Source: Methylobacterium sp.
GTDB taxonomy: Bacteria > Pseudomonadota > Alphaproteobacteria > Rhizobiales > Beijerinckiaceae
Direction: 5' to 3'
Length of the DNA: 13,384 nucleotides
NCBI GenBank assembly: GCA_021154065.1
Contig: JAJKJG010000103.1
Span: 1-13,384 of the forward strand
Under the pieces are notes generated by a model. The model searched no databases and was not told where the DNA came from. It saw only the letters and a program-made list of their open reading frames with translations. A program made the position numbers and the translations under genes. Position 1 is the first letter of the stretch. Each line of letters begins with the position of its first letter. Positions 1 through 8,587 of this stretch are shown here, piece by piece.

Positions 1-620
<620 letters not shown>

Positions 621-658
621 TGCGTGCTCCTTCCAATCTCAATCGCTTGCGGAGCCGT

Positions 659-780
659 GGTGCGTGCTTCGAGGCTCAGGCTTCGCCTTCGCACCTCAGC
701 AGGAGGAGAGTAGTGTGTGCGGCCCCACTCCCATGCCCTCATGCTGAGGTGCGAGCGTAGCGAGCCTCGAAGCACGCACC
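659..780. repeat. Intergenic inverted repeat, copy A (between boxC and boxB)
   Basis: Two facing arms of about 43 bases, 659-701 (GGTGCGTGCTTCGAGGCTC start) and 738-780 (ends CCTCGAAGCACGCACC), are near-perfect reverse complements, separated by about 36 bases. The same arms recur near 3901, 5793, 8475 and 11935. The element fills most of the gap between boxC and boxB and would form a long hairpin in their shared transcript. It could act as a partial terminator or mRNA-processing site, but that is inference. No coding function is seen; open frames crossing it are by-products of its GC content. Confidence 0.9.
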
Positions 781-794
781 ACGCCGACACAGCC

Positions 795-2474
<1,680 letters not shown>

Positions 2475-2488
2475 GCTGGCTCCCCCTC

Positions 2489-2526
2489 AGAACTATAATG
2501 CAGCTAGAGAATGCACTATAATGCAG
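2489..2526 (-). promoter_or_regulatory. Putative BoxR-type operator (TGCA-N6-TGCA) upstream of boxC
   Basis: On the plus strand 2512-2525 reads TGCACTATAATGCA, an exact TGCA-N6-TGCA. A second copy of the 12-mer ACTATAATGCAG lies at 2492-2503, 23 bases from the copy at 2515-2526; its outer TGCA is degenerate (AGAA at 2489-2492). BzdR and BoxR, benzoyl-CoA-responsive regulators of benzoate genes, are known to recognise TGCA repeats with 6-base spacing. The site overlaps the predicted -10 box and the stop codon of the DUF309 gene (2516-2518). Repression of boxC relieved by benzoyl-CoA is the expected logic. The repeats are seen directly; the regulator is inferred, and its gene is not in the window. 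Confidence 0.72.
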
Positions 2527-2542
2527 TTTCGGCGGAAGTCCA
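2515..2542 (-). promoter_or_regulatory. Predicted sigma70-type promoter of boxC
   Basis: Read on the minus strand: TGGACT (2542-2537, 4/6 to TTGACA), a 16-base spacer, then TATAGT (2520-2515, 5/6 to TATAAT). Transcription would begin near 2508, leaving a leader of about 34 bases with the GAGGGGGAG ribosome site. The -10 box lies inside the TGCA-N6-TGCA site, as expected for a repressed promoter. A second TATAGT at 2497-2492 is too close to the ribosome site to be the main -10. Confidence 0.5.
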
Positions 2543-2947
2543 CCTGCCCGCCACGGCGGCGAGCGGTTCGAGGATCGGCGCCACGTCCGCCTGATCGCCG
2601 GCGCGCAGCGACGCCGCGAGCGCCTGCACCGCCGCGCGAAGCGGCGCCAGGGCGACACCCATCGCGACCTCGGAGCGCGCCGCGACGGCCGTCTCGCCGA
2701 GCAGCGCATCCGCCTCGCGGAGCAGCCGCAGCGCGGCTTGGCCGCGTCCCATCCTAAGCTTCAGCGCCGCGTTGGCGAGCTGGATCAGGCCGCGCAGCAG
2801 CAGCCGCTCGACGCCGTTTTGCGATGACGCTTTCCAGACCGCCTCCCAGACCTCGTGCGCCTCCCAGAAGAAGCCCTCGACATAGAGCCGCGCGCCGTAG
2901 CGGTAGGCCGTGTCGCCCTGCCATGCGGCGACCGCCGGCTTGCGCAC
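2516..2947 (-). CDS. DUF309 family protein (start uncertain, probably further upstream)
   Basis: This is a small helical protein of the DUF309 family (PF03745), whose biochemical role is unknown. From GTG 2947 it has 143 residues. The family core is clear: FFWEAHEVWEAVW at 26-38 and GLIQLANAALKL at 53-64. The frame stays open upstream of GTG 2947 and encodes LPLPARAHVPGSGSAPDR, which resembles the proline-rich N-terminal 'P-x-x-x-V-P-G' stretch I associate with homologues. No in-frame ATG, GTG or TTG precedes it before a stop; the only candidates are CTG at 3040, 3028 or 3022, giving about 168-174 residues. CTG 3040 overlaps the TGA of the upstream hydrolase, suggesting translational coupling. 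The stop lies within the boxC operator. It sits in the benzoate cluster, so a supporting role there is plausible but unproven. Confidence 0.78.
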   Translation of the reverse strand: MRKPAVAAWQGDTAYRYGARLYVEGFFWEAHEVWEAVWKASSQNGVERLLLRGLIQLANAALKLRMGRGQAALRLLREADALLGETAVAARSEVAMGVALAPLRAAVQALAASLRAGDQADVAPILEPLAAVAGRWTSAETAL

Positions 2948-2948
2948 G

Positions 2949-2966
2949 AGGCGTTTTGCCGCCTCG
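2949..2966 (-). other. Short hairpin just upstream of GTG 2947
   Basis: The minus strand reads GAGGCGGCAAAACGCCTC, a perfect 6-bp stem with a 6-base loop ending one base before the GTG at 2947. If GTG were the start, the only GAGG-like ribosome site would be inside this stem. That argues mildly for a start further upstream. It has no T-tract, so it does not look like a terminator. Confidence 0.45.
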
Positions 2967-3036
2967 AGCGGGGCGCGATCCGGCGCGCTGCCGCTGCCCG
3001 GGACATGGGCGCGGGCCGGCAGCGGCAGCTCCCGAG

Positions 3037-3858
3037 TCAGGCGGCGCGCTCCATCTTGGCTTCGCCGTGCAGGACCAGAATGCGCTCGATGAAGCCGCCG
3101 ACCGCTTCCAGGGTCTCATCCGGCTTGTCGCGGTGCGGGGCATGGCCGCAGCCCGGGAGAAGCACGGCGTCGACCGGGCAGTAGCACTCCTCCTCGGCGA
3201 CCTCCATCTGGCGCACGGTGCCGTAGGGGTCGTCCTCGCCCTGCACGATCAGGACCGGCACGCGGATGTAGGCGAGCGGCTCGACGATGTCGAAAACATC
3301 GGCGAAGCCGGGGTCGAGCCAGGCGTCGTTCCAGCCGCGGAAGGCGACGTCGACATCGGCATGGTGGCGGGCGAGCTTGTCGCGCAGGTCGCCCGCGGCG
3401 TAGCGCTCCTTGGCGCGCGCGATCTCGCGGAGCGAGAAGGCTTCGACGAAGAAATGCGGCGCGAGGAGCGCAAGAGCGCGCACGCGATGGTCCTGGATGC
3501 TGCCGGCATAGGCGGCGGCGATCGAGGCGCCGTCCGAATGCCCGACGAGCACGCCGCGCCGGAAGCCGGCGGCGTCGAGGAGCTTCGGCAGGACCTCGGT
3601 CGCCTCGCGCTGCATGTAGTCGAGCGGGCGCGGCAGCGCGACCGGCGAGGAGCGCCCGTAGCCGGCACGCGAATAGACGAGCACGCCGGCTTTGGTGCGC
3701 CGCGCGAGCCGCTCGGGGAAATCGCCCCACAGCGCCGCCGAGCCCAAGCCCTCATGCAGCATGACGATCGTCGGCGCCGCATCCGGGCGCGGGCCGATCA
3801 TGCGGAATTCGAGGCGTGCGCCCTCGATGTCGAGAAAGCCTTCGTCCGCCATTGCCAT
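3037..3858 (-). CDS. Alpha/beta hydrolase of the benzoate cluster
   Basis: A 273-residue alpha/beta-hydrolase-fold enzyme, probably cytoplasmic since no signal peptide is seen. The oxyanion region is HEGLGS at 35-40. The nucleophile elbow is GHSDG with Ser108, the acid is probably Asp210 in GEDDPYG, and the base is His239 in GCGHAPH, so the triad is complete. ATG 3858 (MAMADEGF) is chosen because GGAG lies 8 bases upstream; a second ATG is at 3852. The frame stays open to 4005, but those 49 codons translate repeat copy B and are not protein. The DUF309 gene follows, its conserved frame overlapping this stop. In a box cluster it might hydrolyse a CoA thioester or lactone by-product, but the substrate cannot be read from sequence. 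Confidence 0.87.
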   Translation of the reverse strand: MAMADEGFLDIEGARLEFRMIGPRPDAAPTIVMLHEGLGSAALWGDFPERLARRTKAGVLVYSRAGYGRSSPVALPRPLDYMQREATEVLPKLLDAAGFRRGVLVGHSDGASIAAAYAGSIQDHRVRALALLAPHFFVEAFSLREIARAKERYAAGDLRDKLARHHADVDVAFRGWNDAWLDPGFADVFDIVEPLAYIRVPVLIVQGEDDPYGTVRQMEVAEEECYCPVDAVLLPGCGHAPHRDKPDETLEAVGGFIERILVLHGEAKMERAA

Positions 3859-3900
3859 TCCGGTCGCTCCAATGCTCTGCCTTAGGATGCCCCACCGCCG

Positions 3901-4041
3901 GCGCGTGCTTCGAGGCTCGCCTACGGCTCGCACCTCAACATGAGGGGCTTGTGTCCGGCCCACGCTGTTTTGCGCCTGTTTGGGCCGATCTCCCAAGCCC
4001 CTCATCCTGAGGTGCGAGCGGAGCGAGCCTCGAAGGACGCA
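3901..4041. repeat. Intergenic inverted repeat, copy B (between ligase and hydrolase genes)
   Basis: Arms at 3901-3946 (GCGCGTGCTTCGAGGCTC start) and 3998-4041 (CCTCATCCTGAGGTGCGAGC, then CTCGAAGGACGCA) face each other across about 51 bases. Both arms match copies A, C, D and E. The element separates the benzoate-CoA ligase stop (4072) from the hydrolase start (3858) and occupies most of that gap. It creates a false N-terminal extension in the hydrolase frame. Confidence 0.9.
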
Positions 4042-4071
4042 ACCCTGCCGACGCAGCGCCTCTCGAGCGCC

Positions 4072-5613
4072 TCAAGCTCCCGCCCTCAGCTTGAACCGCT
4101 GGATCTTCCCCGTCGCGGTCTTCGGCAGGCTGTCGACGACCTCGATCCAGCGCGGGTATTTCCACGGGCCGATGGCGCTCTTGACGTGCTCCTTCAGCGC
4201 CTCTCCGAGGCGCTCGTCGCCGGCACCGGCGCTCTTGAGGACGATGTAAGCCTTGGGCTTGAGCAGCCCCTCCGAATCCTCGGCCGGCACCACGGCGGCC
4301 TCGAGCACCGCGTCGTGGCTGATCAGCGCCGCCTCGACCTCGAAAGGCGAGACCCAGATGCCTGAGACCTTGAACATGTCGTCGGTGCGGCCGCAGCAGA
4401 TGAAGCGTCCGTCAGCCTCGCGGACGTATTTGTCGCCGGTCCGGGTCCAGGCGCCCTCGAAGGTGCGGCGCGACTTCTCGCGCTGGTTCCAGTAGCCCTC
4501 GGCATGCGAGGGCCCGCGCACCAGCATCTCGCCGATCTCGCCGACGCCGACCTCGCCGCCGGCCTCGTCGACGAGGCGCAGCTCGTAGCCCGGCACGGCG
4601 CGGCCCGAGGTGCCGTAGCGCAGATCCCCCGGCGCGTTGGTGAGGTAGATGTGCAGCATCTCGGTCGAGCCGGTGCCGTCGAGGATGTCGACGCCGAACT
4701 TCTTCCTCCAGGCGAGCCCGACATGCTCGGGCAGCGCCTCGCCGGCCGAGACGCAAAGGCGCAGGCGCCGCGAGCCGTTCTCCGGCGTGCAATCGGGATC
4801 GTTCAGCATGGCGGCATAGAGCGTCGGCACGCCGAAGAAGATCGTCGGCTGCTCGCGCTTCATCACCGAAAACACCGATTTCGGCGTCGGCCGCTCGTCA
4901 AGGAGCGCGGCGGTGGCGCCGACCGCCATCGGGAAGGTCATGGCGTTGCCGAGGCCGTAGGCGAAGAAGAGCTTCGCGGCCGAATAGACGACGTCGTCCT
5001 CGGCGATGCCGAGCACGCCCTCGCCGTAGAGCCGGCCGGTCTCGATCAGGCTCGAATGGACGTGCTTGACGCCCTTCGGCATCCCGGTCGAGCCCGATGA
5101 GTAGAGCCAGAAGGCGACCTCGTCGGCGCACGTCGCGGCCGGCTCGGCAGCCGCTGCAGCCGCCGTCAGGAGAGCCTCCAGCCGCGGGTGCTTCGCGCCC
5201 GGCTCCGCTCCCGCGACGACGACTTTCACGCTGCGCCCGCAGGCGGCGATTGCGGCTTCGACGGCCGGGAGCAGCGGCGCCGAGACGACGACGAGCGGCG
5301 CGCGGGAATCCTCGAGCACATAGGCGTATTGGTCGGGCCCGAGAAGCGTGTTCAGCGGCACCGGGATGATCCCGGCCCGGATCGCGCCCCAGAACACGAC
5401 CGGGAAATCGACCGTGTCGAGCATCAGCATCACGACGCGATGCTCGGGCGCGATACCGAGTGCGGCGAGCGCCGGGCCGACGCGGCTCGCCTGGTCGTGG
5501 AGCTCGCCATAGGTGAGCGCGCGCCGTGGGTCGCGGAAGGCGACCTTCTCGGCCCGGCCCTCCGTCAGGTGGCGGTCGACGAACGCGACGGCGGCGTTGT
5601 AGCGCTCGGCCAT
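4072..5613 (-). CDS. Benzoate-CoA ligase
   Basis: Activates benzoate with ATP and CoA to benzoyl-CoA, the entry step of the box pathway; cytoplasmic. The 513 residues fit the benzoate-CoA ligase branch of the AMP-forming acyl-CoA synthetases. Motifs in order: YSSGSTGMPKGVKH at 171-184 (phosphate loop), AAKLFFAYGLGN at 212-223, a stretch characteristic of this branch, GTGSTEMLHIY at 313-323, TRTGDKY at 390-396 (ribose-binding Asp394), GRTDDMFKVSG at 408-418 (hinge), and PKTATGKIQR with catalytic Lys503. ATG 5613 has a GGGAGGA ribosome site 4-5 bases upstream. The open frame continues to 6036 through repeat DNA without protein-like sequence, so the longer start is rejected. It lies first in the benzoate gene series and diverges from the ABC transporter genes. 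A close aryl specificity such as hydroxybenzoate is possible, but boxB and boxC nearby favour benzoate. Symbols bclA and badA are both used for this family. Confidence 0.93.
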   Translation of the reverse strand: MAERYNAAVAFVDRHLTEGRAEKVAFRDPRRALTYGELHDQASRVGPALAALGIAPEHRVVMLMLDTVDFPVVFWGAIRAGIIPVPLNTLLGPDQYAYVLEDSRAPLVVVSAPLLPAVEAAIAACGRSVKVVVAGAEPGAKHPRLEALLTAAAAAAEPAATCADEVAFWLYSSGSTGMPKGVKHVHSSLIETGRLYGEGVLGIAEDDVVYSAAKLFFAYGLGNAMTFPMAVGATAALLDERPTPKSVFSVMKREQPTIFFGVPTLYAAMLNDPDCTPENGSRRLRLCVSAGEALPEHVGLAWRKKFGVDILDGTGSTEMLHIYLTNAPGDLRYGTSGRAVPGYELRLVDEAGGEVGVGEIGEMLVRGPSHAEGYWNQREKSRRTFEGAWTRTGDKYVREADGRFICCGRTDDMFKVSGIWVSPFEVEAALISHDAVLEAAVVPAEDSEGLLKPKAYIVLKSAGAGDERLGEALKEHVKSAIGPWKYPRWIEVVDSLPKTATGKIQRFKLRAGA

Positions 5614-6034
5614 GCTTCCTCCCGAACCCGCCGGCGTCGGGCCGACCCCGGTCTTTGCGGCCGGCAGTATCCTTGCCTGCCCCGGCGTCGGCAAGCTGTC
5701 CGACTGCCGGCATTCGGCGGCGCATGCATCGTAACTAGAGGTAATCTTTTCTACGGAGAGCGACAGATTGTGGGCTGGGCCATCCTCCCAAGCCCTCATC
5801 CTGAGGCGCGAGCCGCAGGCGAGCCTCGAAGGACGCACCCTGCCTCTGCAGCGCCTCACCGCCGGTGCGTGCTTCGAGGCTCGCTCCGCTCGCGCCTCAG
5901 CATGAGGAAGATTGGGTATGGCCCTCCTCCGTGGCGGGCTCGACCGCTCCGCGGCCGCCCCGGAATGACAGTCGACGTGACAGCCCCGCCGCGCGCCCAT
6001 AAGAGAAGCGCAAGCAAGAAGACCGGAGGAACCC
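5614..6034. other. 421-bp divergent intergenic region
   Basis: It separates the minus-strand ligase from the plus-strand transporter operon, so promoters for both should lie here. From the left it holds the ligase ribosome site, GC-rich unassigned DNA, an AT-richer patch (5729-5760) with GTAA at 5731-5734 and 5741-5744, repeat copy C (5793-5907), then a degenerate piece resembling the second repeat family (about 5941-5970). A weak plus-strand promoter candidate is GTGACA 5977-5982, a 15-base spacer, and CATAAG 5998-6003. No TGCA-N6-TGCA site is present. I see no gene. Confidence 0.7.
5793..5907. repeat. Intergenic inverted repeat, copy C (divergent region)
   Basis: Arms at 5793-5838 (CCCTCATCCTGAGGCGCGAG start) and 5863-5907 (GGTGCGTGCTTCGAGGCTCG start) face each other. 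Their order is the reverse of copies A and B: the CCTCATCCTGAGG arm comes first, as in copy E. Weaker flanking complementarity extends outwards (GGGCTGGGCCATCCTCCCAA against TTGGGTATGGCCCTCC). Confidence 0.88.
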
Positions 6035-7060
6035 ATGCCGCTCGAAGGCGCCCTTCACCGCCGCAGCCTGCTCGCGCTCCTCGGCGCTTCTTCGCTCGCC
6101 GGGCTCGCGCCGGCGCTGGCGCAGGCAAAGACCATCCGCCTCGGCGTGCTGCGCCTCGCCTCGGCGGGCGCCGTCTTCATCGCGACCGAGAAGGGCTACT
6201 TCAAGGACGAGGGCCTCGCGGTCGAGCTGAAATTCTTCGACGCCGCGCAGCCGATCGCCGTCGCCGTGACCTCCGGCGACATCGACCTCGGCGTCACGGC
6301 CTTCACCGGCGGGCTGTTCAACCTCTCCGGCAAGGGTCAGATGAAGATCATCGCGGCGCAAAGCCGCGAGGAGCCGGGCTATCCGCTCATCGCCTATCTC
6401 GCCTCGAAGAAAGCCCACGAGGCGGGCTTCAGGACGCTCGCCGATTTCCGCGGCAAGTCGGTCGGCATCACCCAGATCGGCTCCTCCTTCCACTACTCGA
6501 TGGCGCTCTTGGCAAAGAAGCTCGGCTTCCCGATGAGCGAGGTGCGGCTGCAGCCGCTGCAGTCGCTGTCGAACGTGTCGAGCGCCCTCATCGGCGGCTC
6601 GGTCGACGGGGCGCTCCTGCCCGCGACCGTGTCGCAGCCGCTCGTCGACCGCGGCGACGCGGTGCGGCTCGGCTTCGTCGGCGACGAGACGCCGTGGCAG
6701 CTCGGCGCGCTCTTTGCCGCGACGAAGTTCCTCGCCAGCGACCGCGACGCCGTCGCGCGCTTCGTGCGCGCCTACCAGAAGGGCTGCCGCGACTACCACG
6801 ACGTGCTGCTGAAGAAAGGCCCGGACGGCAAGCTCCAGCATGGGCCGGACGCCGACGCGCTGCTCGCGATGATCAGCCGGCACGTCAACCAGCCGGTCGA
6901 CGTCGTCGCAAAGAGCCTGGCCTTCGTCGACCCCGACGGGCGGCTCCTCCTCGACAGCGTCGCCGACCAGCTCGAGTTCTACCAGTCGAACGGCATGGTC
7001 GACAAAGGCTTTAACGTGAAGGACATCGTCGACACCTCGTTCGTGCCGCCGCTCGGCTGA
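6035..7060 (+). CDS. ABC transporter substrate-binding protein (NMT1/SsuA/TauA-like)
   Basis: Periplasmic solute-binding protein of the nitrate/sulfonate/taurine/thiamine-precursor ABC class (341 residues). The N-terminus is an export signal: HRRS at 8-11, a hydrophobic stretch LLALLGASSLAGLAPALA, and an ALA cleavage site at 27-29. The twin arginine hints at Tat export, but the motif is imperfect. The mature start TIRLGVLRLASAGAVFIATEKGYFKDEGLAVEL is typical of the family, where an incoming ligand is recognised by 'EKGYFKDEGL'-type proteins. ATG 6035 has GGAGGAA 5 bases upstream. The ATPase gene starts 2 bases after the stop, so both are one operon. The ligand is not readable from sequence; a small organic acid, sulfonate or aromatic is possible. 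No periplasmic partner other than the later Bug protein is nearby. Confidence 0.9.
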   Translation: MPLEGALHRRSLLALLGASSLAGLAPALAQAKTIRLGVLRLASAGAVFIATEKGYFKDEGLAVELKFFDAAQPIAVAVTSGDIDLGVTAFTGGLFNLSGKGQMKIIAAQSREEPGYPLIAYLASKKAHEAGFRTLADFRGKSVGITQIGSSFHYSMALLAKKLGFPMSEVRLQPLQSLSNVSSALIGGSVDGALLPATVSQPLVDRGDAVRLGFVGDETPWQLGALFAATKFLASDRDAVARFVRAYQKGCRDYHDVLLKKGPDGKLQHGPDADALLAMISRHVNQPVDVVAKSLAFVDPDGRLLLDSVADQLEFYQSNGMVDKGFNVKDIVDTSFVPPLG

Positions 7061-7062
7061 CG

Positions 7063-7833
7063 ATGCGCCTCCTCGTCGAAGGGGTGAGCCACGACTTCGG
7101 CGGCCTCTGCGTCCTCGACAACGTCTCGTTCGAGGTCGCCGGCAACGAGGTCGCGGTCGTCATCGGCCCGTCGGGCTGCGGCAAGAGCACGCTTCTGTCG
7201 ATCATCGGCGGCCTCTTGCGGCCGACGGCCGGCACGGTCGCGATCGAGGGTGCGCCGCCGGAGAATTCGCTCAACCCGATCACCTTCGTGTTCCAGGATT
7301 TCGCGCTCCTTCCCTGGCGCACGGTCGCCCAGAATGTCGCCTTCGGGCTCGAGCATCACGGCCTGTCCGCGGCACGCATCGAGGCGATCGTCGGCGACGC
7401 GCTCGCCCGCACCGGGCTCGCCGATTTTCCGGACGTGCTGCCGAAGCAGCTCTCGGGCGGCATGCGCCAGCGGGTCGGCATCGCCCGCGCGCTCGCGGTC
7501 TCGCCGGCGCTGTGCCTCATGGACGAGCCGCTCTCGGCCCTCGACGCCCAGACGCGCGAGCTCCTGCTCGAGGATTTCGCCCGCATCTGGGAGGAGGAGC
7601 GGGTCGCGACGGTCTACATCACCCACAACCTCGACGAGGCGGTGCGGCTCGCCGACCGCGTCGTCGTGCTCTCGCGCCGCCCGGGGCGGATCAAGGACAT
7701 CGTCGAAGTCCCGATCCCGCGACGCGAGCGCGCCCGCGACGCCGCCGCCGCCGATCTCGCCGTGCTGCACAACCGCCTCTGGCGCCAGATCCGCGACGAA
7801 GCCATCGCGGCGGACCGGGAGCTGGCGGGCTAG
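7063..7833 (+). CDS. ABC transporter ATP-binding protein (SsuB/TauB-like)
   Basis: Cytoplasmic ATPase subunit energising uptake with the binding protein upstream and the permease at 8588. All nucleotide-binding motifs are intact in 256 residues: Walker A GPSGCGKST at 35-43, Q-loop VFQDFALLPW (Gln78), signature LSGGMRQR at 130-137, Walker B CLMDEP at 151-156 with D-loop SALD, and switch His188 in ITHNLDEA. ATG 7063 lies 2 bases after the preceding stop and lacks a good ribosome site, so it is probably translated by coupling. Its partner permease does not follow directly: a toxin-antitoxin pair and a repeat intervene (755 bp between the two genes). Confidence 0.94.
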   Translation: MRLLVEGVSHDFGGLCVLDNVSFEVAGNEVAVVIGPSGCGKSTLLSIIGGLLRPTAGTVAIEGAPPENSLNPITFVFQDFALLPWRTVAQNVAFGLEHHGLSAARIEAIVGDALARTGLADFPDVLPKQLSGGMRQRVGIARALAVSPALCLMDEPLSALDAQTRELLLEDFARIWEEERVATVYITHNLDEAVRLADRVVVLSRRPGRIKDIVEVPIPRRERARDAAAADLAVLHNRLWRQIRDEAIAADRELAG

Positions 7834-7856
7834 CTGACGAGCGGCTCTCTGGGGTT

Positions 7857-7885
7857 TTGACGAGCCGTATCCTATCGGATACATT
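7857..7885 (+). promoter_or_regulatory. Promoter and palindromic operator of the toxin-antitoxin pair
   Basis: TTGACG (7857-7862, 5/6) and TACATT (7880-7885, 4/6) are 17 bases apart. The spacer contains the perfect palindrome GTATCC-TATC-GGATAC (7867-7882). This is the usual layout for autorepression by an antitoxin or toxin-antitoxin complex. Transcription would begin at about 7891-7892, which is the toxin ATG itself, implying a leaderless mRNA. The elements are seen directly; binding and start site are inferred. Confidence 0.65.
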
Positions 7886-7890
7886 CGTTT

Positions 7891-8184
7891 ATGTTCGAGG
7901 TTCGGCAGACGGCGGTCTATTCGGACTGGTTCGATCGGCTTCGCGACCGGCAAGCGCAGGCTCGAATTAACATTCGAATCCGGCGCCTTTCGCTCGGCAA
8001 CTTCGGCGACGCGAAGCCGGTCGGCGGAGGGGTCGCCGAGCTCCGGATCGATTATGGGCCCGGTTACCGAGTCTATTTCGTCCGCCGCCGCAAGGCGCTC
8101 GTCATCCTGCTGTGCGGCGGCGACAAGGGGACGCAAGCCGGCGACATCCGCAAGGCCAGGTCGCTCGCCGAAGAGGAGGAATGA
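7891..8184 (+). CDS. RelE/ParE-superfamily toxin (HigB-like, phage Gp49-like)
   Basis: A 97-residue basic protein of the type II toxin group related to HigB and the Gp49 family; relatives cleave mRNA on the ribosome. Diagnostic features are the N-terminal TAVYSDWFDRLRDRQAQARI helix region, VGGGVAELRIDYGPGYRVYF at 44-63, and the C-terminal VILLCGGDKGTQAGDIRKAR at 71-90; relatives usually have GGDKSTQ, so Gly for Ser at position 80 is a small deviation. No ribosome site precedes ATG 7891, and the predicted promoter places the transcript start at this ATG. The toxin comes first and the antitoxin second, as in higBA. Codon use is a little more AT-tolerant than in the flanking transporter genes, fitting lateral acquisition. 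Toxic activity is inferred from family only. Confidence 0.88.
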   Translation: MFEVRQTAVYSDWFDRLRDRQAQARINIRIRRLSLGNFGDAKPVGGGVAELRIDYGPGYRVYFVRRRKALVILLCGGDKGTQAGDIRKARSLAEEEE

Positions 8185-8187
8185 TCG

Positions 8188-8472
8188 ATGGCTCTCGCGA
8201 CGAAGCCTTGGGACCCGGCCGAGTTCCTGGACAGCGATGAAGCGGTTGCCGCCTATATCGACGCAGCGCTCGACGACGGCGACCCCGCGCTTGTCGCCGC
8301 GGCGCTCGGCGATGTCGCTCGCGCACGCGGCATGTCGCGGATCGCTACCGAGACCGGGATGTCCCGCGAAAGTCTGTACAAAGCGCTCAACGAGAAGGGA
8401 AATCCCGAGTTCGGAACTGTCCTGCGGGTGATGAAAGCGCTCGGGCTGCGGCTCGCCGCGAAACTGGCTTGA
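8188..8472 (+). CDS. Antitoxin of the addiction-module antidote family (HigA-like)
   Basis: A 94-residue DNA-binding antidote that should neutralise the toxin encoded just upstream and repress their promoter. A helix-turn-helix is visible at about 47-67 (MSRIATETGMSRESLYKAL), followed by the family-typical NEKGNPEFGTVLRVMKALGL. The N-terminal WDPAEFLDSDEAVAAYIDAAL is also typical of this antidote family. ATG 8188 is 3 bases past the toxin stop and has a strong GAGGAGGA ribosome site inside the toxin's last codons, so antitoxin synthesis should be efficient although the toxin lacks such a site. Repeat copy D begins right after the stop. Confidence 0.9.
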   Translation: MALATKPWDPAEFLDSDEAVAAYIDAALDDGDPALVAAALGDVARARGMSRIATETGMSRESLYKALNEKGNPEFGTVLRVMKALGLRLAAKLA

Positions 8473-8474
8473 GC

Positions 8475-8566
8475 TTCGCACCTCGGCATGAGGACGGTGT
8501 AGATTGCCCGCCCAAATCGCCTCATCCTGAGGTGCTCGCGCGGAGCGCGAGCCTCGAAGGACGCAC
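8475..8566. repeat. Intergenic repeat, copy D (antitoxin-permease gap)
   Basis: A shortened left arm (8475-8493, CGCACCTCGGCATGAGGA) and a full right arm (8520-8566, CCTCATCCTGAGGTGC, then GCGAGCCTCGAAGGACGCACC). The left arm begins 3 bases after the antitoxin stop, so about 25 bases of the usual arm are missing. The right arm carries its own GCTCGCGC-GGA-GCGCGAGC small palindrome. The element ends about 20 bases before the permease ATG. Confidence 0.85.
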
Positions 8567-8587
8567 CACGTCGACACGGGCCCTGAG

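Noticed and set aside
3859..4005. 49-codon N-terminal extension of the alpha/beta hydrolase frame
   Set aside because: It translates repeat copy B, lacks a ribosome site at its start, and the family-typical protein begins at 3858 behind GGAG.
5614..6036. Long N-terminal extension of the benzoate-CoA ligase frame
   Set aside because: It runs through repeat copy C and intergenic DNA; ATG 5613 has a strong ribosome site and matches the family start.
5188..7014. 608-codon plus-strand frame through the divergent region and binding-protein gene
   Set aside because: It overlaps the binding-protein gene in another frame and the ligase on the other strand, with Arg-rich sequence and no domain.
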